The position numbers and the translations under genes are program-made. The notes under the pieces were generated by a model. The model saw only the letters and a program-made list of their open reading frames with translations. It was not told the origin of the DNA and did no database searches. From Winogradskyella echinorum (GTDB taxonomy: Bacteria > Bacteroidota > Bacteroidia > Flavobacteriales > Flavobacteriaceae), in NCBI RefSeq assembly GCF_014297365.1, contig NZ_JACOQD010000002.1:682001-746000 (forward strand): a stretch of 64,000 bases of DNA, read 5' to 3'. Each line of letters opens with the position of its first letter. Position 1 is the stretch's first letter. Below, piece by piece: positions 18,244-27,972 of this stretch.

Positions 18244-21200
18244 CTAATTAATAATAATCTTCTGTGTTTTACTCTGATTATCATTAAATACTTTAACAAA
18301 ATATACTCCGGATCCTATCATTGAAATATCAATAGTATTGCTTGTTTCTAAATGATTTATTGATTCATTTAATACTAATCGACCTTGTATATCATATAAA
18401 CTTACTCTACAATCAGCATTTAATTGTCCTTTTAAAACTAAAGACTTTGGACTTGTTGTAGTATATATTTGAATATAATCTAACTCATTCTGCCCAACAG
18501 ATAGTATAGATGATGTAACACGAAGATAGAAACGACCAGTACCATTTAAGTTTGAACTAGGTGTGATTGTATAATCACCTGAATTTAATAAAGTAATAGT
18601 ATTAGTTACATTATCTTCTAAATATACTTCGACATTACTTGGTAATGTGGTTTCGCTTATACTAAAGGTAATTTGCTCTCCTTGATTAGAATTAACACCT
18701 AATGGAATTACAGTATTAACTAAATCTAAAGGATTTAAAGCTTGTAATGCAATTGGAAGCCCATTATTATCTTCTACTAAATGAGAATAAATTGCAAAAT
18801 TCGGTGCTACATTACCTAAAATTTTACCGTCGTATCCACGATCTAAACCTTTACTTGCGTTATCGTTAAAATAAAATTCAGTAGTATAATCCTCGTTGCT
18901 TGTGCCTAAATTTAGCTTTAAATAGGTTAATATATTTGTACTACGCCCAGCTATAAAATCATCATCAACACCTATTGCTCTCATTGAAGGGTCAAAAACA
19001 ATATTGTAATCATTTACATAGGCGTCATTTGCAGCCACAAAGAACCCTTGCCCTGGAGCCATTAATTGGTTACTTGCATTGGCTAAGGTGATTATTCCCC
19101 ATTTATTAGATGTGCCATTTCCTAAATATCCATAAATACCTGAAATATCTTCTAGGATACTTAAATTTGTAGTTACAGGATCTGTATTAGCATCTAAAAC
19201 ATAATTTAAGAACAAATCCATATCGAGATAAGATGGATAAGGGTTACCTATTAAGTTCCAATCTGGAAACGCGGCTCCTGTATCTAAAATATTAACATCA
19301 ATCGATGTTGTTGGAACAGAACCTGCAAAGGTTAAATTAGTTCCTGCTTGGGTTGCAGCTCTATATCCTCTACCACTTACTAAATTTAAATTATCTAAAT
19401 CAGTCTGTGCATTGGTATAATTTACATAACCATCTACAGTTTTATCAAATGGACCAAATGCATAAGTTGTTGGGTTAATACCTCCATTATTTAATAAGTC
19501 CGTTGCATTATTGTCTAAATTTAAAAAGTCTTCCCAAGATTGTCCAGCAAGAGGTGGTGAAATTAAATCATTACCACCAGAATTTGCATTAACAAAACGT
19601 TCATATTTCACTTCACCTTCAATAGTACCATCTGCAATTAAGCTAGAATATAAAACTGATGTAGATTTTAGAGTTGTTGTATTAGCGGAAACTGTAACTC
19701 CAGAGTTTATTGTTAATCCAGCACCAGGTTCAACAGTGATAATATCACTTATGGTATTCATAGAAATAACTGCTTCACCTCCTTCAATTAAAATAGTATC
19801 ATTAAAATTAGAAACATTATTAGGATCACTTGGTGACCAACCATTATTATATGTGTAATTTGTTACAGTGTCTACATTAATTTCTATGGTTTTAATACAT
19901 TCTGTAGGAATTGTTCTTACAATATTAATCTCAGCGGCTGAAGCCCATACATTACCATTAACTTCAGACAGTGCGGCTAAACGCACATACCTTCCTTGTG
20001 TTACTGGAAAACTTACCGTTTTTAATGCATTACTATTTGCCCAAGTACCAGTACTTATTGCAGTTCCCCAATTGTTTGGATCATTACTAACATAGATTTC
20101 ATAATCTGCAATAGTTCCATTAATTCCTGCCTGACGTGGTAAATATTCAAGACCTGAGACATCTGACTCAATTCCCAAATCTATTTGAAACTCGTGTGGA
20201 TAAGGGGTATCTGGTATTGTATTATTACTATACTGTGAGTGCCATATCGTATTTGGATCTCCGTCAAGGGCATTTGAAGCAAAACCACCAGAACCAGTAT
20301 CTTCGCTATTCACATAATAAACTGTTGGCTCTGGTCTTATTATACCAATCTCTGCAGCAGCAGCCCAAGGGTTACCATTTACCTCAGATAGCGCTACAAA
20401 ACGTAAATACCTTGCTTGTACAGCAGGGAAATTAACCGTTTTTAAAGCTTGATCATTTGCCCATGTACCTGTACTTATGGGAGCTCCCCAATTGGAGGTT
20501 GAATTACTTACATAAATTTCATAATCTGCAACTCTACCATTTTGTTGAGCTGCTTGACGTGGTAAATAAGTAAAACCAGACACTAATGAATTTTCACCCA
20601 AATCTAAGTGCATTTCATGTGGTGGTGGAGGGTTCGCATTCACCCACTCTGTATGCCATATGGTATTGGGGTCGCCGTCAAATGCATTTGAGGCAGGATT
20701 ACCAGCATTAAGCTCTTCACTATCATAATATATTAAAATTGGATCAATTGGATTTTGCGGTGTTATTCCTATTGTACTTCGTACTGTATATACTCCTGAT
20801 TGTCCTAAACTAATATTATTAATTGTATTACTAGGAAGAACTATAGCATTAGGATCTTCTACAGTATAAGTAACAATATCTGAATTAAGAAACAACCCTA
20901 TATCATCACCTTCAGTAACGGTAATCTCAGTTTCTCCTGTACCACTTTCTCCATTTATTTCATAAATTATAGCTAATTCTTCACAAGGTTTAGATGTAAC
21001 ATTAATTTGTAAGGTTTTAACACATTCTACAATTCCAGTTGCTATAATATCAATTTCAGCTACAGATGTCCATGGATTACCATTAACTTCAGAAAGCGCA
21101 ACTAAACGTACATAACGACCTAGCTTTTCTGTGAAATTTACCGTCTGTAATTGATTATTGTTTACCCATGTACCTGTATTTACTGCCGCGCCCCAATTAT

Positions 21201-23781
21201 TAGCATCATTACTAACATAAATTTCATAATCTGCAATTCTACCATTAGGACCATTCTGTCTTGGTAAATACTCAAGACCAGATACAACTGATTCAACTCC
21301 TAAATCTAATTGTATTTCATGGTTATGGAACACATCTACAGTATTATCATTGGCATTATAATATTCTGTATGCCAAAAGGTATTAGGATTTCCATCAAGA
21401 GCGTTTAAAGCCCCATTATTACCTATAGGATGTTCACTATCCGCATAAAGCAAAGTTGGATTTAATGTTATAGGACCATTTATAGAACTTCTGAATGTAT
21501 AAAGGCCAGATTGATCAAAGGCAATATCATTAATAGTATTACTTCCAAGTACATTACCATCTGGATCTTCTATAGTATAAGTTACATCATCTAAATTTAT
21601 TAACAACGTTACATCATCATCTTCAGTAACCGAGATCTCTGTTTCGCCAGAAAAACTTTCTCCTTCAACTTGAGCTACAGTTTCAATATTATCACAAGAT
21701 ATAATTGTACCTGCACAATTACAGTTACCATCTTCTATATCGTTACTTGTATTTATATCACCATCGTCACAAACAGTTCCTTCTGCTGGACAGTTTACAC
21801 CCACGCCAAACACCTGAACTTCTGCCAAACTCAGTATGCCGGTTTGCCGAATCATAACATACCTTGCAATGCCTAAATTTTGAGTTAAAACCTGAGTTCC
21901 ATCTGCTGTTAGTGTAGCTACTTCCGTATAATCTGCAGGATTTGTACTATCGATATTACCGATATATACTGTAGCACCATCTAAGCGCCCTGTACAACAA
22001 TCAGTTCTATTAAATACACGGATAGCATTTAAATCATATTCATAAGTATCACCTAAATCTACTCGCCACCATGCATCAGTTTGATTAGCTCCATCACCAG
22101 TATGAGTTACGGAATTAGGATTTGCATTAAAAATACCATTAGTATTGCCATCAACAGCTTTAAAAGATTCTCCATTAGGATATAGACTAGATTGAGATGT
22201 TGGCTGATTTAAAGCTAAATTATCTTCTAAATTTAAATTACCGACCAAAACGGTTTCAGAAATACTTGGCACACCATCAGCATTCATTGCGAATAACATA
22301 TAATAGCCTGGTGGCATTATGTTAGCATTAGGCATATCTAATTGAAAATTACCATTTGTTCCTGTAAAAGTAACAGGAACTCTACGTTGTTCGTTATTAA
22401 CACTATGGGTTGCAGAGGATAGTCTAATAAAAGCAAAATCAGTAACATCTGGAGATGCTATGACAGAAAAAGTGTTATCATAATAAGCTAAATTTGGTGC
22501 ACTCAAAGTTGGGCGAACAGCTAAATCTCCATTAGTATCAAATAAATATGGAGGGCTATAAATTTCAGCATTAGCATGGTTTGTTGTACAACCACCACAA
22601 AGACCACCGCCTCCCATAAATACGCGGCCATCTTTCATTAATATACCTGCACTATGGTATGTTCTAGCTTCATCCATATCAACAACTGTCCTAAATAAAT
22701 TGGTATCAGGATTATAAATCTCAAGAGATAAATGCGCACCATTATCAGAAAATGGTACTGACGTATCCATACCACCTATAATCATAACTTCACCGTTAGG
22801 TAATACAACACCAGTTGGAAAAATTCTTCCTTCTTCTGCATCATTTCCTGTTAATGCTACTGTTACATTATTTTCGTCATTGATATCAATAACATAAGCA
22901 TTATCGTTACTTGGAGTACCACCAGAATAGGTGTAACTACCACCAAATTTTAAAATTTTACCTATATCAAACATCACAGTAGTTCCATTCATAGCATATA
23001 TATCTGGCCTGGATGTTGTACCTCTTTGACCAACAACAGTATAAGAACCATTACCAGTAACATCAATCCAATGCATAGTCTCTCCTGGACCAGCATGAAA
23101 AATTTTACCATTAGGAGCTGCCCATAACCAAGCATGATTATCTAATCTATAAGAACCTTGTTGAGTTTCGTAAATATCATCTTGTGCATTATACAGTACG
23201 TTTTTTGTTATCCCAGGAAGTACAGTCCACCCAGTCTCTTCTGTCCAAATTTCTGCATCTTTAACTCCACTTCCACCACTCCAAGATCCACCAACAGTAA
23301 ACACTGAACCATCTGATAGAGTTACGGCACCTTGATAACCTCTAGCATAATTCATATTTTCTGCTGCTGTCCATGTTTCTGTTAAAGGATCATAAAGCGT
23401 AGCCTTTCCTGCTGAGCTGCCACCTGTTGCCAAAATTCGACCATCTGCCAAATTGTTTATACCTGGACAGAACATATCATGGTTAGTATTTGTAACTATT
23501 TCTGGCAGAACACCTCCATCAGTTCCTATAGATGGATCGAATATTTGAGTCCATGTAAAACCATCTGCTCCACCAAAATTAAATTTAGACTTTGACGACC
23601 AAGTAAGGATTCTTCCATCTGGTAAATTTGCTATAGCAACTGGTACTATATCGAAAGGAATTACATCACTCCATTGACCATCTACTTGAGGGGTTTGAGA
23701 AAAACCTTTGAAACCTACCATTACTAAAAAAAAGAAAATAGTAGACGCTCTTAATTTGTTAATTAAAGTTGAGTTATCCAT
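18244..23781 (-). CDS. galactose-oxidase-type copper-radical enzyme with four F5/8C domains and T9SS sorting domain
   Basis: 1845 residues from the ATG at 23781 (an upstream TTG adds three). The signal peptide ends near FKGFSQ. Residues ~30-515 form a kelch-type galactose oxidase (AA5) with every key residue: C105 and Y149 (44 apart, as in the fungal Cys-Tyr cofactor), W167 in GGSWSGG (stacking Trp), Y375-H376 in ARTYHS, and H459 in SATHSVN (copper ligands). The second half of that region is the early-set (DUF1929) domain. One F5/8C lectin-like domain follows (~525-655), then a short Cys-rich linker, then three near-identical F5/8C domains. A ~540-residue C-terminal module ends in a T9SS sorting domain. 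Inference: a surface or secreted oxidase of alcohols or sugars on polysaccharide. A hydrophobic-sugar or glyoxal substrate cannot be excluded. Confidence 0.92.
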   Translation of the reverse strand: MDNSTLINKLRASTIFFFLVMVGFKGFSQTPQVDGQWSDVIPFDIVPVAIANLPDGRILTWSSKSKFNFGGADGFTWTQIFDPSIGTDGGVLPEIVTNTNHDMFCPGINNLADGRILATGGSSAGKATLYDPLTETWTAAENMNYARGYQGAVTLSDGSVFTVGGSWSGGSGVKDAEIWTEETGWTVLPGITKNVLYNAQDDIYETQQGSYRLDNHAWLWAAPNGKIFHAGPGETMHWIDVTGNGSYTVVGQRGTTSRPDIYAMNGTTVMFDIGKILKFGGSYTYSGGTPSNDNAYVIDINDENNVTVALTGNDAEEGRIFPTGVVLPNGEVMIIGGMDTSVPFSDNGAHLSLEIYNPDTNLFRTVVDMDEARTYHSAGILMKDGRVFMGGGGLCGGCTTNHANAEIYSPPYLFDTNGDLAVRPTLSAPNLAYYDNTFSVIASPDVTDFAFIRLSSATHSVNNEQRRVPVTFTGTNGNFQLDMPNANIMPPGYYMLFAMNADGVPSISETVLVGNLNLEDNLALNQPTSQSSLYPNGESFKAVDGNTNGIFNANPNSVTHTGDGANQTDAWWRVDLGDTYEYDLNAIRVFNRTDCCTGRLDGATVYIGNIDSTNPADYTEVATLTADGTQVLTQNLGIARYVMIRQTGILSLAEVQVFGVGVNCPAEGTVCDDGDINTSNDIEDGNCNCAGTIISCDNIETVAQVEGESFSGETEISVTEDDDVTLLINLDDVTYTIEDPDGNVLGSNTINDIAFDQSGLYTFRSSINGPITLNPTLLYADSEHPIGNNGALNALDGNPNTFWHTEYYNANDNTVDVFHNHEIQLDLGVESVVSGLEYLPRQNGPNGRIADYEIYVSNDANNWGAAVNTGTWVNNNQLQTVNFTEKLGRYVRLVALSEVNGNPWTSVAEIDIIATGIVECVKTLQINVTSKPCEELAIIYEINGESGTGETEITVTEGDDIGLFLNSDIVTYTVEDPNAIVLPSNTINNISLGQSGVYTVRSTIGITPQNPIDPILIYYDSEELNAGNPASNAFDGDPNTIWHTEWVNANPPPPHEMHLDLGENSLVSGFTYLPRQAAQQNGRVADYEIYVSNSTSNWGAPISTGTWANDQALKTVNFPAVQARYLRFVALSEVNGNPWAAAAEIGIIRPEPTVYYVNSEDTGSGGFASNALDGDPNTIWHSQYSNNTIPDTPYPHEFQIDLGIESDVSGLEYLPRQAGINGTIADYEIYVSNDPNNWGTAISTGTWANSNALKTVSFPVTQGRYVRLAALSEVNGNVWASAAEINIVRTIPTECIKTIEINVDTVTNYTYNNGWSPSDPNNVSNFNDTILIEGGEAVISMNTISDIITVEPGAGLTINSGVTVSANTTTLKSTSVLYSSLIADGTIEGEVKYERFVNANSGGNDLISPPLAGQSWEDFLNLDNNATDLLNNGGINPTTYAFGPFDKTVDGYVNYTNAQTDLDNLNLVSGRGYRAATQAGTNLTFAGSVPTTSIDVNILDTGAAFPDWNLIGNPYPSYLDMDLFLNYVLDANTDPVTTNLSILEDISGIYGYLGNGTSNKWGIITLANASNQLMAPGQGFFVAANDAYVNDYNIVFDPSMRAIGVDDDFIAGRSTNILTYLKLNLGTSNEDYTTEFYFNDNASKGLDRGYDGKILGNVAPNFAIYSHLVEDNNGLPIALQALNPLDLVNTVIPLGVNSNQGEQITFSISETTLPSNVEVYLEDNVTNTITLLNSGDYTITPSSNLNGTGRFYLRVTSSILSVGQNELDYIQIYTTTSPKSLVLKGQLNADCRVSLYDIQGRLVLNESINHLETSNTIDISMIGSGVYFVKVFNDNQSKTQKIIIN
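19926..21452 (-). repeat. three related F5/8C-domain coding units
   Basis: Three units encoding about 130 residues each (approximately 19926-20318, 20343-20737 and 21044-21452) share strings such as GRIADYEIYVSN, YLPRQ and ALSEVNGNPW in the protein. The DNA is recognisably similar too, for example in the stretch around the tryptophan-rich ending. The order and spacing suggest internal duplication inside the 1845-aa gene. Confidence 0.8.
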
Positions 23782-24278
23782 AGCTAGCAAGACTTAATTA
23801 ATTCTTATTGTTGATCCGAAAAATCAATAAAAAAAGATTTCTACATGAAATCAAAAGCTGTTCTAAATAGTTTGAGAAAAGCTTTTATAGTTTTATACAC
23901 AATTGTGTTCCCTTTTTTTTTCGGACCATAAAGAAACATAACAAAGTATCATAACTAACTTTTATTAAGACTAACTACTTTAATAATCGATAAAACAAAT
24001 CAAAATCAACTATCCGCATGCTTACAAACATCTCATAATAAAAGATTTATATTATTAACATAAATAGAACCAATCACTTTTAGCTTATTAAAACTGTTTG
24101 AGAATTCTAGTTATATTTATTTTTTAATTAATAATTTAACTAAATTCACCTTTTATAAAATTAAGCTTATAACTAGGTTTTCTAATACAATTATTAATCT
24201 CCTATCATTTTATAAAGTCCTTTTCTTGTAAGATGTAGGAATTTTATAATTTCACAACTTAGGTAGTTAATTTTCAAT
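23782..24278. promoter_or_regulatory. divergent intergenic region between the copper oxidase and the CusA gene
   Basis: 497 very AT-rich bases with no credible ORF. It must contain promoters for the minus-strand oxidase and the plus-strand RND pump. On the plus strand, a TTG near 24227 followed 18 bases later by TAATTTCA resembles a weak -33/-7 pair ahead of the CusA gene. A perfect 12-bp palindrome lies at 23897-23908, and a run of nine T followed by CG lies near 23923-23934. No RNA gene or repeat family is recognised. Confidence 0.5.
23897..23908. promoter_or_regulatory. 12-bp palindrome, possible operator
   Basis: ACACAATTGTGT is a perfect palindrome about 115 bases upstream of the oxidase start codon, in the region shared with the divergent metal pump. 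Its symmetry suits a dimeric regulator, but no regulator gene is adjacent and no second copy was found. Confidence 0.35.
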
Positions 24279-27200
24279 ATGTTAAATAAAAGTGTACAAT
24301 TTTTAATCAAAAATAAGATTCTTGCCCTCATAGCAATTTTTTTGATTGTTATAATAGGTGCTATTACGCTACCATTTAATATAGGATTAGACTTTTTACC
24401 AAAGTATCCTGTTTCGGTTGATGCTATTCCGAATATGGGAGAAAATCAACAGATAGTTTATACTGAATGGGAAGGCCAATCACCCGAAGATATTGAAGAC
24501 CAAATCACCTACCCTTTAACATCTAATTTATTAGGAATACCAGGAGTTAAATCTATTCGTAGTAGTTCTATGTTTGGATTTTCTAATATCTATATAATTT
24601 TTGAAGATAATGTAGACTTTTATTGGTCTAGGTCTCGAATTTTAGAAAAACTCAATGCATTACCAAATACGCTTTTACCAAAAAATGTACAACCCAAACT
24701 TGGACCAGATGCTACCGCTTTGGGGCAAGTATTTTGGTACACCTTAGAAGGTAGAAATGAAAATGGTGAAGTAACTGGAGGCTGGAATTTACAAGAGCTA
24801 AGAAGTATACAAGACTTCTATGTTAAAAACGCCTTAACATCTACCAAAGGTGTCTCTGAAGTAGCCTCTATTGGTGGTTTTGTAAAAGAATATCAAATAG
24901 ATGTCAACCCAGAATTAATGAAGCAATATGGAGTTTCATTACCTAGTGTTGTTAAAGCCATTGAAAAGAGTAATCGTAACATCGGTGCACAAACACTCGA
25001 AATTAACAAAGTTGAGTATTTTGTTCGCGGTCTCGGCTACATTAAATCTATTGCAGATATTGAGAAAACGGCAATTGTTTCAAATGATTTAACAACCATC
25101 CACATCGGAGATATTGCTCAAGTTTCCATTGGTCCGGCTGCTAGAAGAGGCATATTGGATAAAGAAGGAGCTGAAGTTGTAGGTGGTGTTGTAGCATCGC
25201 GTTTTGGTGAAAATCCAATGGAGGTATTAAAGGCATTAAAAGAAAAAATTGATGAAATAAGTTTAGGCTTACCAAGTAAAGTATTGCAAAACGGACAAAA
25301 ATCGCAATTAACTATTGTTCCGTTTTATGACCGTTCAGAATTAATTGAAGATTCTTTAAATACTTTAAGCAATGCTCTTATTTATGAAATAATGATTGCC
25401 ATTTTGGTCGTTATAATTATGCTAATGCATCTACGTGTTTCTTTCCTTATTTCGGGATTACTACCATTAGCCATATTAACGGTTTTTATTATAATGAAGA
25501 TATGCAATGTAGAAGCAAATATTGTTGCATTGTCTGGTATTGCTATTGCAATTGGCACTATGGTAGATATGGGTATAATTCTAACAGAAAACATTGTAAG
25601 ACATGTTGAAAATACTAAAAATGAAAACCTAAATGCTGTAATCATCAATGCTACAAAAGAAGTTTCTGGAGCAATAATAACTGCAGGTCTCACTACTATA
25701 ATTAGTTTTACACCCATATTTCTGCTAACAGGAGCCGAGGGCAAACTTTTTTGGCCATTAGCTTTTACAAAAACAGTTGCACTATGTGCAGCGATTTTAA
25801 TAGCATTATTTCTGCTACCTCCTATTGCCGCACTTTTTATTAAAAAGCACAATCAAAAGAAAACAGTTGATACCATTTTTTCTGTTCTTTGGGTATTAGT
25901 TGGGTTGTTAACTTTTTTATATGGTCAACATCTTGGATTATTTATTCTTGGTTTTGGTCTCATAGGCATATTAGAATCTTTAAGATATAATAAACAACCT
26001 CAGGCAAAACGTATAAGGTTAATATATATTGTTATTACAATTACTATTCTATTGGCTATCTATTGGAGACCTTTGGGATATGCTAACAATTTATTTCTCA
26101 ATTTTCTATTTATTATTGCTATTTGTGCAGTGGTACTTGTGCCAATACATTTCATTATTTTAAAATACGAAATAATGCTCAAATGGGTTTTAGAGCATAA
26201 ACTCATTAGCATATCTATTCCTTTGATAGTGTTAGTTATAGGTAGTATAATATTCGTTAATACCGGAAGAGAATTTATGCCTTCTCTAGACGAAGGAGAA
26301 TTTTTACTAATGCCAACTTCAATGCCTCACTCTGGTATTGAAGAGAATAACAAAGTTTTAAAAATGTTAGATATGGCAGTTGCATCAATACCAGAGGTAG
26401 AATATGTTGTTGGTAAAGCTGGTCGTACAAAATCTGCATTAGATCCAGCACCAATTTCAATGTACGAAAATCTTATCTCTTACAAATCCGAATACATTAG
26501 TGCTTCTAACGGAAAACCTAAACGATTTAAGACTAATGACAAAGGTCTATTTGAAACGAAATCAGGAAATTTTATTGAATCTGGAAGTGGTATAGATTCC
26601 AAAGATTTGATTGAAAATAGCAATGGAGATTATTATAGAAACTGGCGAGATCATATTAAAACTAAAGAAGATATTTGGGATGAAATTGTAAAAGCTACTG
26701 AATTACCAGGTGTCACCACGGCTCCAAAACTTCAACCAATTGAAACCAGATTAATAATGTTACAAACTGGTATGCGTACTCCATTGGGTATTAAAGTTAA
26801 AGGGCAACGTCTAGAAGATATAGAGGCATTTAGCACGCAATTAGAACAAGAGTTAAAAACCATTGATATTGTTAAATCTAAATCCGTATTTGCAGATCGT
26901 ACAGTTGGCAAACCATATATGCTTATTGATATAAATAGAGAACAAATTGCACGTTATGGACTAACTATAGAAGCTGTTCAAGAAACATTAGAAGTAAGTG
27001 TTGGCGGAAAATTACTAACACAAACTGTAGAAGGAAGAGAACGTTATGGTATAAGAATTAGATATCCTAGAGAATTAAGAGGAACTCCTGAAGCCCTAGA
27101 AGCCATATACATTACATTGCCCAATGGAGAATCCTTACCAATTAATGAATTTGTTGAGATTACATATGAAAAAGGTCCTCAAGCCATAAAAAGTGAAGAT

Positions 27201-27962
27201 GGATTTTTAGTTAACTATGTAATATTTGATAAAAAAGATGACATCTCTGAAGTTGATGCTGTCAATGCTATAAAATCTATATTAAAATCGAAAATAGAAC
27301 AAGGTAAATTAGACGTGCCAGATGGTATAAATTATGAGTTTAGTGGCACATACCAAAATTATGTACACGCACAAAAAACACTTAGGTTAATAATTCCGTT
27401 AGTACTAATTGTTATCTTTTTAATATTATATCTTCAATTTCGTTCAGCATCTATTACATTAATGATTTTCGCAAGTATTGCGGTAGCTTTTGCAGGCGGA
27501 TTTATTTTTTTGTGGCTCTATAGCCAATCTTGGTTTATGAATATTGATTTAGGTATCAAAAATATGAGAGATTTGTTTCATATGCATCCCATAAATATCA
27601 GCGTAGCAGTTTGGGTTGGATTTATTGCTCTTTTTGGCATTGCAACAGACGATGGAGTTATAATGGGCACTTATCTTAAGCAAAGTTTTAAAAATAAAAC
27701 ATATTCAGATATTAATAGTATTAGAGCTTTAGTTATTGAAGCTGGTAAAAAAAGAATTAGACCTTGTTTAATGACTACTGCTACCACAATTTTGGCTTTA
27801 TTGCCTATATTAACCTCAACAGGGAAAGGAAGTGATGTTATGATACCAATGGCAATTCCATGTTTAGGAGGTATGCTAATGGCTGTAATAACCTTATTTG
27901 TTGTGCCACTATTGTTTTGTTGGCAAAAAGAAATGCTCTTTTTAAAGAAGCCTGTAAACTAA
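24279..27962 (+). CDS. cusA: CusA/CzcA-family heavy-metal efflux RND permease
   Basis: 1227 residues. It belongs to the heavy-metal RND (HME) family: N-terminal FLIKNKILALIAIFLIVIIG, the porter-domain PNMGENQQIVYTEWEGQSPEDIEDQITYPL, the transmembrane proton-relay block GIAIAIGTMVDMGIILTENIVRHV, and C-terminal GIATDDGVIMGTYLKQSF and RIRPCLMTTATTILALLP. It is longer than the ~1040 residues of E. coli CusA. The extra length lies in a hydrophobic stretch between the two transmembrane halves (about 530-640) and a loop near 735-800. It pumps metal (Cu/Ag, or Co/Zn/Cd) from the periplasm or cytoplasm outward. The adaptor follows after 10 bases; no outer-membrane channel gene is in the window. Confidence 0.92.
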   Translation: MLNKSVQFLIKNKILALIAIFLIVIIGAITLPFNIGLDFLPKYPVSVDAIPNMGENQQIVYTEWEGQSPEDIEDQITYPLTSNLLGIPGVKSIRSSSMFGFSNIYIIFEDNVDFYWSRSRILEKLNALPNTLLPKNVQPKLGPDATALGQVFWYTLEGRNENGEVTGGWNLQELRSIQDFYVKNALTSTKGVSEVASIGGFVKEYQIDVNPELMKQYGVSLPSVVKAIEKSNRNIGAQTLEINKVEYFVRGLGYIKSIADIEKTAIVSNDLTTIHIGDIAQVSIGPAARRGILDKEGAEVVGGVVASRFGENPMEVLKALKEKIDEISLGLPSKVLQNGQKSQLTIVPFYDRSELIEDSLNTLSNALIYEIMIAILVVIIMLMHLRVSFLISGLLPLAILTVFIIMKICNVEANIVALSGIAIAIGTMVDMGIILTENIVRHVENTKNENLNAVIINATKEVSGAIITAGLTTIISFTPIFLLTGAEGKLFWPLAFTKTVALCAAILIALFLLPPIAALFIKKHNQKKTVDTIFSVLWVLVGLLTFLYGQHLGLFILGFGLIGILESLRYNKQPQAKRIRLIYIVITITILLAIYWRPLGYANNLFLNFLFIIAICAVVLVPIHFIILKYEIMLKWVLEHKLISISIPLIVLVIGSIIFVNTGREFMPSLDEGEFLLMPTSMPHSGIEENNKVLKMLDMAVASIPEVEYVVGKAGRTKSALDPAPISMYENLISYKSEYISASNGKPKRFKTNDKGLFETKSGNFIESGSGIDSKDLIENSNGDYYRNWRDHIKTKEDIWDEIVKATELPGVTTAPKLQPIETRLIMLQTGMRTPLGIKVKGQRLEDIEAFSTQLEQELKTIDIVKSKSVFADRTVGKPYMLIDINREQIARYGLTIEAVQETLEVSVGGKLLTQTVEGRERYGIRIRYPRELRGTPEALEAIYITLPNGESLPINEFVEITYEKGPQAIKSEDGFLVNYVIFDKKDDISEVDAVNAIKSILKSKIEQGKLDVPDGINYEFSGTYQNYVHAQKTLRLIIPLVLIVIFLILYLQFRSASITLMIFASIAVAFAGGFIFLWLYSQSWFMNIDLGIKNMRDLFHMHPINISVAVWVGFIALFGIATDDGVIMGTYLKQSFKNKTYSDINSIRALVIEAGKKRIRPCLMTTATTILALLPILTSTGKGSDVMIPMAIPCLGGMLMAVITLFVVPLLFCWQKEMLFLKKPVN

Positions 27963-27972
27963 TAAAGTAAAA

